Origin: Plantago ovata
Taxonomy: Eukaryota > Streptophyta > Magnoliopsida > Lamiales > Plantaginaceae
Reading direction: 5' to 3'
NCBI GenBank assembly: GCA_028274465.1
Contig: CM051458.1
Location: forward strand, 17,375,566-17,439,565
DNA: 64,000 nucleotides
The position numbers and the translations under genes are program-made. Below the pieces are notes generated by a model that saw only the letters and a list, made by a program, of their open reading frames with translations, ran no database searches and was not told the origin of the DNA. Of this stretch, positions 55,784 to 64,000 are shown in pieces; positions within the stretch are counted from its first letter, which is position 1, and the number at the start of each line of letters is the position of its first letter.

Positions 55784-57148
55784 TGAATGTGTATTTCACA
55801 CTTTCATTCGAGTCTTTTTCACCTAATTTAGCTATCCTCTATGTTAATTTAGCTATATTTTAGTACATTTTATTAGAATAGTGTCACGTTTCCCTTTAGA
55901 TTTTATTTACAGGTTTTGGTTGAAATTCGAAGATTTAAGGGCATTTATATTGAAGTCTACAAGGAATTGGTGTTCCAGAAGCATATTTGGAGTATCTGAA
56001 GGTTTCCGGATAGGATTTGGAGTCTAGGGGCCGAATCTGGAGGTTAGAAGGCTACTAGAAGTCATAAACCGAGTCCGAAAAGGTGAAGAAATCCAAAACC
56101 GCGTCGAAAACGCGAAAATTCCGCGTTTACACTGGGGCGAACCGCCCCATGGGCGAACCGCCCCAGAAGAATTTCGGGCCTATATATAGTTGCGAGTTTT
56201 CTCTCCGAAAATCATATCTTTCCAAGCCTACTTTCTCACCTCTCTCTATAGTTTTAGGTAGGAACTTCCCAGGGCCTGTCCTGGGAGTTCCATAGCTTAG
56301 GGGATACTTTTTCATAGCATATCTTTCCAAGCCTACTTTCTCACCTCTCTCTATAGTTTTAGGTAGGAACTTCCCAGGGCCTGTCCTGGGAGTTCCATAG
56401 CTTAGGGGATACTTTTTCATAGCAGATTGGAGCGCGTAGGATCGCAATCATCCGGAGATTGACAACCTTCGGTAACTTTGTATCTTACAACTTTTATCTA
56501 CTTATTTTATATTCTTTCAGTATGTTTTCTTCTATGATTGCTATTGATTGCATGCCTATGAGTAGCTAAATTTATCATTGGTGGTAGTATGTGAATTCTT
56601 AGCGAAGGAAGATAATCATGCTAATGGCTATATCGCGCATTATACTCTGTGTCATTGCTTTATTTCGTTGATTAGTTGCAACCAAAATTCTCGTATGTTG
56701 TATTGATTATTACGCACACATGGACACTTGTCAACCAATCAGACCAATTATCTTCGTAGTGTTGAATAATTACGGAACACATTAGGACGTTAGTTGTTGA
56801 TGAGTCAGACCCATATTATCTTCGTAGTGCTTAATACTTGCAACAGGACACAAGATTGGTTCAAAGATCTCTATGCAAGACCGAGGAATTTATGCATGAT
56901 TATCGACCCATTATGTTAAGAAGGACCATACTATCACCAATCTCCATTATCTGCTTGAAAACCTCTATTGCTTTCTATCAGCTGTTTTATATTCTTAATT
57001 AGATTTGATAAAGCTAGTATAGTCCCGAGAGAACGACACTCGAGTCATTCTACTACTACACTACAGTTTTCGTTGTAGTTGTGGATTTCCTTTGGCTAAA
57101 TAACAAATTTATTTGCAGAATTAGAATCTGACAAATTCCGGTTCATCA
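55784..57148 (+). repeat. E10 5' LTR (Athila-type)
   Basis: Starts TGAATGTG (the first bases of the usual TGATGAATGTG are missing) and ends GGTTCATCA. Similar to the E5 LTR subfamily. GC cluster 56133-56165 (core CGAACCG), TATA 56180-56189, leader hairpin 56261-56291. A 105-bp tandem duplication (56214-56318 and 56319-56423) carries a second copy of the hairpin at 56366-56396. Confidence 0.85.
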
Positions 57149-57150
57149 AA

Positions 57151-57167
57151 TTGGCGCCGTTGCCGGG
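57151..57167 (+). other. Primer-binding site of E10, split by the SIRE-type insertion
   Basis: TTGGCGCCGTTGCCGGG, after which the SIRE LTR begins (TGTTAGG at 57168). The expected continuation GACTATACTCC is not in the window. Confidence 0.85.
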
Positions 57168-58853
57168 TGTTAGGAATCTTGTAATTTTGATGAGCAATTA
57201 ACCATGCTAAATTAAGAACAGGCCAGTAACTAGTACTCTTAAGGTCCATAGGAATTTAGAATTTTAAGGACATTGTAAAAGAGGAACGTTTGCTGATGAC
57301 TTAGATAGGTGTTAGATAAGTTATTTCTTTTGTGGATGACGTACTTTAATTTCTGTGAAGAAATTAATTTATTGACACATTTGCGTATGATGTATTTTAT
57401 TTTCTGAAAAGAAAATATCTAATTGATGCTTAGCTTTGATGTATCTTATTTTCTGAAAAGAAAAATGACCTATTGAAGCATTTGCTGAAGATGTATTTTG
57501 TTTATTACAAACAAATTATTGAAGCAAATAAGAAACCGGTCAGAATCTTGAAGACTTTTGAAGATCTGAAGACTTGAAGACTTGAAGACTTGAAGATTGC
57601 TGAAGACTGGTAAGGCACGTGTTGCTCAGAAAGTGAAATTTTCAGCAACAGCATTGCATAAGTGAAAATCTGAAAGACAGAGTAGGTTGTGCTTGCTGAA
57701 ACTGAGAATGAACACTTGCTGATGAACATATGTGACCTCTTGCTGAATGTACGTGATTTTGCGCTCCATTGTTACTGTTTGAATTCTAATCAAAGGTGCA
57801 TTTAATGCAAAGCTTACACACAAAGGACATGAAGACTAGAAGACAAACAAAGGTTGCTGCTGAAAGTACAAAAGCAAGATAGTGACATGTTAAGGAACAA
57901 AAGCCTTAGGATTTGAAATTCAAACGGCTCCTTACTTGCACTATAAATAGAGGTCATCCGGCAAAGAGTTGAAGTGTGTCAACAACGTGATCAAACTTCT
58001 CACTTGTGCTTAAAATTCACAAACCTTCAAACACTCTTACTGCCATTGATCCGTTCCAAGACTTAAAGCTTGAAAAAGCTACTTGTGAAGAAGTAGAACA
58101 AACTCGGCTAAGTAATTAGTTAAGTGTTCTTTCTTTCGAACAAGAACAAGTCTTGACACCAGAAACAATCAAACTTGTTTACTGCAAAGTATTCCAAGTT
58201 GTGTTTCTTAGATTACTTGTTGTAACTGAATAAGTTATAATTAAGTTATCTCACCCCAAAACTCTCTAACTGAAAATACACCCTTTCAGGCGTGATATTC
58301 AGGGGGAACTTAATCGAGCAAGCTTTTGCTGATTAAAAGTACCAAGTTTGGTGGAGAACAAGGTTGAGTTCTCTAGTTTAGGTTGGAGACAAAGCAAGTG
58401 TGCTTTGGTTTCTGTTGAATCGCTTTAGATAGGAGATTGTAAGGAACCTCAATCATATCTTAGTGGATTCAGTCCTAGAAAGGACAAAGTGGATTAGTTG
58501 GGAGATTACGCCACTCTCAGATACCACTCTAAAAGTGTTTGTGTGATTTACTTACTGCATTTAGCTTTCAGCAAATTATATCTGTTTGTACACAGTCACT
58601 CACATCACTTGCTGAAACTCTTTACTTGCTGAAAAAGCACTTATCGTTTCAAAGACTTCCGCTCTCTGATTTTAAGTATCAGCAAACCAAGCTACTGTAA
58701 AGTAACTTACGCTTGCTGAGAAAGTTAAGTATCAGCAACCTCATTACTGTAAAGTAATAAGTACATGCTGAGAAAGTTTTAAACGACAAAAGTTTGAAAA
58801 GACTATTCACCCCCCCCCCTCTAGTCTTTTCTTGTTGTTTAAAGGGGCCAACA
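57168..58853 (+). repeat. C2 5' LTR
   Basis: TGTTAGG...CCAACA, about 1686 bp. The U3 has four hairpins at about 50-bp spacing (57346-57515) and a TTGAAGAC-type microrepeat (57546-57600). TATA box CTATAAATAGAGG at 57942-57954. TGCTGA occurs about a dozen times. A C9 run sits close to the 3' end (58810-58819). Confidence 0.85.
57346..57515 (+). repeat. Four tandem hairpins in the C2 U3
   Basis: Arms TTAATTTCT/AGAAATTAA with loop GTGA (57346-57367); TATTTTCT/AGAAAATA with loop GAAA (57398-57417); TTTTCT/AGAAAA with loop GAAA (57449-57464); TTTGTTT/AAACAAA with loop ATTAC (57497-57515). Each hairpin is preceded or followed by a GATGTA(T/C)-like linker, marking diverged tandem units. Confidence 0.75.
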
Positions 58854-58855
58854 AG

Positions 58856-58867
58856 TGGTATCAGAGC
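58856..58867 (+). other. Primer-binding site, initiator tRNA-Met (C2)
   Basis: TGGTATCAGAGC, two bases after the LTR end, the classic copia primer site. Confidence 0.95.
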
Positions 58868-58965
58868 AGGAGGTTCTTTAGCCTTCTGCACTGAACCTAG
58901 ATCCCCTTAAGTGCTTTCCGTAAATCTCTTTCACTTGATCAGTTTGGTAGTGCTTTGCTGACAGG

Positions 58966-61379
58966 ATGTCTTTAGGAGATGCTCCCTTGCTGAAGCTGGA
59001 AAATTACGAGAAATGGCGAAACAACATGATGTTACATCTTGAGGCCATTAGTGATGAGATGGTCACCGTCATTAATGATGGACCTATCAAGATCACCAAG
59101 GTTGAAAGGAGTTTCCCTCATAGAACCACTGAAGCTCGAAAGGAAACCATCCAAGGCGAACCATCAGATACGGTTGTGCCAAAACCAAGAGAGGAATGGA
59201 CTTCTGACGAAGCTAAGAGATTCCGTCTTGATGGCCAGGCAAGAAATATCATCATCAGATCAACTCCGGATACCATACAGTGCAAACTGTGGGGTGCTAA
59301 GACTGCTAAGGAGGCTTGGAAAATGGTTCAAGATCTTTGTGCTGGATCTGACAAGACCAAGGAAAACAAACTTGAAGTACTTAAGCTAAAGTTTCAAAAC
59401 TTTAAGCAAGGTGCTAACGAGTCACTGGAAGACTTGGACTTCAGATTCACAACTCTTGTTAGTGAAATGGCAGCGCTGGGTGTTGGAAATCTTTATTCAG
59501 ATTCTGAGAAAGTGAAAACTATCATCAGAAGTTTGAATCAAGAATGGATCCATACTCAGAATTTCTATTATAATCAAGGAATGCCTGACATTACACCAAC
59601 TGAGTTGTTCTCTCATCTTGCCACTGTCAATTATGAGACAAAGCAAAGAGAAAATGTGTTTGCTGAAAATCGCAAAACATTGCTCTTGCTGCAAAGCCGT
59701 CATCTTCTGAAAAGAAGAATGATAAAGAGCCTGCTGATGAAAATGCTTTAGTTGTTAAAAACATGAAGAAATTCATCAGTAAGGAACTTGAAAGGCGAAA
59801 AGCAAAAGAGAAGCTGAAAAAGCATCTTGGTAATAACTACCATAAGTACAAGAATGATACTAGCTCGCTGAACAAGCAAGCTCAGCAAGCTACATCATCA
59901 GAAGAACCAGCAGTTGGAAATGATCTATGTTTTTACTGCAAAAAGCCTGGACACTTCCAAGCTAATTGCCCTTTGCTGAAAGGCAAATCTGCTGAAAAGA
60001 AGAAGAAGTTCAAAAGAGCTTTCATTGCTGAAGAAAAGAAGAAGCTTCAAGCAAAAATCGATGCATTGTGCATTGAGACAAGCTCCGAAGACAGTGAGGA
60101 TGAAAGTTCAGACACCGACGATGAGGAAGCCACTCGTGGAGATTGGCAAAGAAGTGTGTGGGATAGCTATGGAAGCTTATCCAGATGTGTCGAACTACGA
60201 ATTCTGCCTCATGGCCGGTCAGGTAAATAATTCTACCTCTGACTCTGATTCAGAAAGTGAAGACGAGATTGATCTTGACAAGATTCAAGGAGAAACTGAA
60301 AGATTTGAGAAAACTCTCAGCAAACAGCAAGAAAAACTTCAATTTGCTGAAACTCTGACCAAGCAAACTACTGAAAAGTACGCTTTGCTGAAGGAAGAGA
60401 CAGAAGAAAAGGATGCTGAAATAAGGCGTCTTAAGAAATTGATTGCTGAGGCTGCAGAGAAAAATTCTCAAATGGCATTAGAATTGGAAGAGTATCAGTC
60501 CTCAATTCTAAAGTTACTTGCTGAAATTCAAGAAATGAAAAAGATGAAAATCAATTTCAAATCCTATGTGGAAGCAAGTAACACGCTGACTGAACTAAAC
60601 TCTTATTTGAGAGATCCATCTCAGAAAGAAGGTTTAGGAGCAACGTGTGAAGGTGATAACGTAGAAATCTTGAGAAAAGATAAATCACCGATCACCTTTG
60701 TACGTGCTACTGATAGTAGTCCACCAGTGATCTATCAGTTTGGTCAAACTAAGATTGCTGAAACATGCAATCAAGTACCTATGACCATAAAGCCCGCTGT
60801 TGCTACTCAAAGTAACAAGACTTTAAAAGGAAAACAGGTTGCTGTGAAGCAAACTGGAAAGAAAAAGAATGCCGTGAAGCATTCCGCCAAACAGTTGCTG
60901 AAAAGCAAGTTGTTAAGTCTAAAGGCAAGATTACCAAAAGTAATCAGAAGTCCTTTGCTGACAAACCTGAATCAAGTAAGGTTGCTGATGCTAAAGCTCA
61001 GCATTCTCCAAAGAGTGGACTCGGTTTCAAAACCAAGCAAAGTCAACTCTTTCATGAGTATAAGCAAAGTCAGCAAAAATACTTCAAAGATATGAAGAAA
61101 ACAAAGCCTAAGAGTTTTGAAAAGACTCCCAATGCTAGGACTAGAAGGAACCTTGCTAGAAAAGAACTTACTGAAAAGTATGTTCAGCAAAAAGGTCAAC
61201 AGAGCAAGACACCACATCAGAAAGTGGATTTGACCAGCACGAGTCAAAAGTCTTTCAGCTCAAAACCTCCTAGTTCCTCAGCAAGTAGGAAACAAGTCAA
61301 AGTTGAAAAACTTCGGACTTGGGTTTCCACTGGACGCATTCTTGAACATGTTAATGGACGTCCATCATTGGATAATTAA
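58966..61379 (+). pseudogene. gag: SIRE-type gag with zinc knuckle and long coiled-coil tail
   Basis: ATG at 58966 (MSLGDAPLLKLENYEKWRNNM) opens a UBN2-like capsid region (IQCKLWGAKTAKEAWKMVQDL, KLKFQNFKQGANESLEDLDFRF, IIRSLNQEW). A frameshift near 59677 leads to the zinc knuckle CFYCKKPGHFQANC (near 59930) and an acidic Ser-rich stretch. A second shift near 60140 leads to a long coiled coil (ERFEKTLSKQQEKLQFAETL through LLAEIQEMKKM). A third near 60890 leads to a Lys-rich basic tail that stops at 61379. In SIRE-type elements gag and pol are separated by a stop, as here. Many in-frame Ala-Glu or Leu-Leu-Lys codons arise from the TGCTGA motif. As annotated it needs three corrections to be one protein. 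Confidence 0.85.
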
Positions 61380-61384
61380 CTTGT

Positions 61385-64000
61385 TTGCTCTTGATTGTGC
61401 AGACTGCAGCCACGGAGACAAACGATGCAATCTGGCACTTTGATAGTGGTTGTGGAAAGCACATGACGGGCAACAAGAATAACCTTATAAACTATAGACG
61501 GTGGTCTAAAGGTCCAACAATAAGGTTTGCTGGTGGAGGCTCCGGATCTACAAAAGGCTATGGTGATGTGAAGTTGGGATGCATAACCATTTCTGGAGTT
61601 CTTTATGTCAAAATCTTAAGTTTAACCTTTTCAGCATGAGTCAATTTGCTGACAAAGGATACTTCATCGAAATTAAAAGTGATGAATGTAAACTTGTAGA
61701 TTTTGAGACTAAAAAGGTTATAATGATTGCAAGAAGATCAGGAGGCTTGTACACCGTTGATTGGTCTTCAGCAAACGTTGAAAAATGCCTTGTCTCAGAT
61801 CATGATTGCCTTGCTGAAAAAGCATGGTTATGGCATAAACGAACAAGTCATCTAAACTTCAAGACGCTGAATAAGCTGTCTAAAAAGGCACTTGTAGTTG
61901 GATTACCTAGGGTTACTTTTAAGAAGGATGGTGTTTGCAATGCATGTCAGCAAGGAAAGCAAACCAAATCTTCTTTCAAGAACAAGGCAGTACCGTCAAC
62001 TACAAAACCTTTACAACTCTTACACATGGACTTGTTTGAATCTTCTTCAACAAGCTATGCTGGTAAGAAGTATGGTCTAGTCGTGGTAGATGACTATTCA
62101 AGATTCACTTGGGTAGTATTCATCAAACACAAATCTGAAACCAAGACTGAAATACCTAACTTGCTGAATAAGCTTGAAGTCATGAAAAATGACAAGGTAA
62201 GAGTCATAAGGACAGACCATGGTACTGAGTTTGTAAACCAGTACATAACTGAATATTGTACCTCCAAAGGTATTCAACATCAGTTATCCTCAGTAAGGAC
62301 ACCACAGCAAAATGGTGTTGCTGAACGGAAGAATCGTACCCTGAAAGAAGCCGCAAGAACAATGCTTGCTGACACTGAGATAAGTGAGGCTTACTGGGTT
62401 GAAGCGATTAATACCGCCTGCTATACTCAGAATAGATGTTTGATTACTAAGGAATACAACAAAACTCCTTATGAATTGTTTGTTGGAAGACCTCTAACAT
62501 CACTCATCTAAGAGTATTTGGTTGCAAGTGTTTCGTTCTTAACAATGGTAGAGAATACCTAAGAACATTTCAACCAAAGGCAGACGAAGCGATATTTCTT
62601 GGCTACTCCTTGCATAGTAAAGCTTATAGAGTTTACAACAAAAAGGCACAAAATATTGAAGAATCTGTGCATGTTGTATTCTACGAAAAGACACAAGGTG
62701 TGCTTGCTGAAGAAGAAATATCAGAATGTATGAAAAAGCTAATCATACATGAGCAAAGAACTGAGTCTGATGCTAGGCAAATCAAGTCACTTGAACTAAA
62801 TGATGATTCTGACAATGATTCTCCTTCCCCGAGTCATGACAAGATAAATATAGTTCACGACAAAGAATTTCCAGCAAAAGATGCGGTTGCTCCGGAAGTT
62901 GCTGAAATTACGCAATCTCCAGTGCCTGCTGATGAAATATCTCAACCCAGCAATGCTGAGCAAGCAGTTGCTGACGATCAAATCTCAGCAGAGACACAAA
63001 TTCCCAGTATTACTGAACAAGTACATACTGAAGAGTCACATGCTGATAAGCAAACATATCCTGATCCAACAAACAGGAAACCTGTTAATAAATGGATTAG
63101 AGATCATCCCTCTACGATATGATTGGCGATATTAATAAACGCCAAGTGACTAGATCCAAAGCTACTCAAGGACTTGCTGAAGAAGCAACTGTCGTAGAAG
63201 TAGAATCTTTATTCTCTTGTTTTGTTTCAGAAATTGAACCTAAAACCATAGAAGAAGCTTTGAAGCATTCTAAATGGATAAAGGCAATGCAAGAAGAATT
63301 GGATCAATTTGAAAGAAACAAAGTCTGGAAACTTGTGCCACTTGCTGAAAATAAGAAAGCTATTGGTACAAAGTGGGTGTTCAGAAACAAGCTGAGCGAG
63401 TCTGGTGAAGTAACAAGAAACAAAGCACGCTTAGTTGCTCAAGGTTACTGTCAGACTGAAGGATTGGACTATGATGAGTCTTACGCTCCAGTTGCAAGAT
63501 TGGATGCAATTAGGCTTTTCTTGGCCTTTGCTGCTCACAATGACTTCATTGTTTACCAAATGGATGTTAAGAGTGCATTCTTAAATGGTGAACTTGCTGA
63601 AGAAGTCTACCTAGAACAACCCCCTGGCTTTGAACTTCCCTCAGAAACCAAGATGGTATATAAGCTTCAGAAAGCTGTATATGGTCTAAAGCAAGCACCA
63701 AGAGCATGGTATGATACCTTAGCTAAGTTCTTGCTGGAAAATGGTTTCAAGAAAGGTGAAGTTGACAAAACTCTTTTTACCATGAACCATGATGGTAAAT
63801 TAATCTTAGTTCAAATTTATGTGGATGACATAATTTTTGGATCTAAGGACAAGCAACTTTGTGATGATTTTGCCAAACTCATGACAAATAAGTTTGAAAT
63901 GAGTATGATGGGAAAATTGAATTATTTCCTAGGGTTGCAAGTCAAGCAACTCAAAGATGGAATATTCATAAATCAAGCAAAGTATGCGAAAGAAATGCTC
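61385..64000 (+). pseudogene. pol: SIRE-type pol: protease, integrase, partial reverse transcriptase
   Basis: Protease: WHFDSGCGKHMTGNKNN (near 61435-61485). A frameshift near 61605 precedes the GAG-pre-integrase zinc region (LWHKRTSHLNFKTL, CNACQQGKQ) and the integrase core, with D-D-E visible in LLHMDLFES, VIRTDHGTEF and NGVAERKNRTL. Another shift near 62495 precedes the integrase C-terminal part (FLGYSLHSKAYRVYNKK). An acidic linker runs to about 63118, where a further shift occurs. Reverse transcriptase then stays open to the window end: [49 protein letters not shown] and the catalytic [10 protein letters not shown]. RNase H and the 3' LTR lie beyond the window. Confidence 0.9.

Larger units (their letters stand above)
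57168..64000 (+). mobile_element. C2: SIRE/Maximus-type Ty1/copia retrotransposon, 5' part
   Basis: LTR 57168-58853, tRNA-Met primer site, long gag with zinc knuckle and coiled coil, then protease, integrase and reverse transcriptase running off the window end. The large gag with an extended C-terminal region and [21 protein letters not shown] RT ends fit SIRE/Maximus. Several one-base frameshifts interrupt it. The left flank is CCGGG in the E10 primer site. Confidence 0.88.

Noticed and set aside
57505..57823. Antisense ORFs in the SIRE-type LTR
   Set aside because: They are products of the GAAGACTT-type microrepeat in U3.
1..64000. Any host protein-coding gene, tRNA or rRNA gene
   Set aside because: All recognisable coding segments belong to transposable elements, and I found no tRNA cloverleaf or rRNA motif beyond primer-site complements.

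Overview
The window is plant nuclear DNA, most likely from a eudicot, and consists almost entirely of transposable elements. The kingdom call rests on plant-specific families: a CACTA DNA transposon, Ty3/gypsy elements of Athila type primed by tRNA-Asp, a Ty1/copia element, a SIRE/Maximus-type copia element and a TRIM. Athila-type elements are typical of pericentromeric heterochromatin. I see no host gene, tRNA or rRNA. Two runs of exactly 100 N (26593-26692 and 49010-49109) are scaffold joins, and adjacency across them is not proven.

Layout. 1-2937: right end of a CACTA element with a decayed second gene, subterminal repeats and the terminal repeat. 3075-13332: E1, minus-strand Athila-type element (gag-protease of type A, RNase H and integrase, reverse transcriptase missing), interrupted by a solo LTR with target duplication GCAAC. 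13333-18305: E2, plus strand (gag type B, protease, reverse transcriptase), cut by E3. 18306-23764: E3, plus strand, gag only. 23765-26592: E4L, 3' half of a minus-strand element ending at a gap. 26693-36694: E4R, gag plus 5' LTR; its LTR holds E5 (30631-36208), a complete 5.6 kb non-autonomous element with target duplication GAGGT. E4R sits in the gag of E6 (36695-38464), which sits in the LTR of E7 (38465-40845). E7 also carries a 748-bp TRIM (duplication CATAC) and is interrupted by E8. 40846-49009: E8, minus strand (LTR containing a plus-strand solo LTR, an env-position ORF, an intron-like spacer and gag). 49110-54961: 3' part of a decayed Ty1/copia element, inserted in another env-position ORF. 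55784-57167: an Athila-type LTR whose primer-binding site is split by a SIRE-type element running from 57168 past the window end.

How the parts relate. The Athila-type copies share LTRs (about 1.2-1.3 kb, TGATGAA...TTCATCA), the tRNA-Asp primer site and 3' noncoding sequence, but carry different central cassettes: pol, an env-position ORF, gag B alone, or nothing. This looks like one transposition system with potential pol donors and several dependent derivatives. Every copy I can read is disrupted by stops or frameshifts.

Signals not explained by the gene content. (1) A GGGGCG-NNN-CGCCCC inverted repeat is clustered just upstream of the TATA box of every Athila-type LTR, recurs in the internal spacers, and occurs inside gag coding sequence. 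(2) Each LTR has a leader hairpin about 80 nt downstream of TATA, with compensatory and G-U changes between subfamilies. (3) The SIRE LTR has four hairpins at about 50-bp spacing, also with compensatory changes. (4) The SIRE element is strongly and strand-asymmetrically enriched in TGCTGA. (5) The first CACTA intron has a hairpin array with two stem types.
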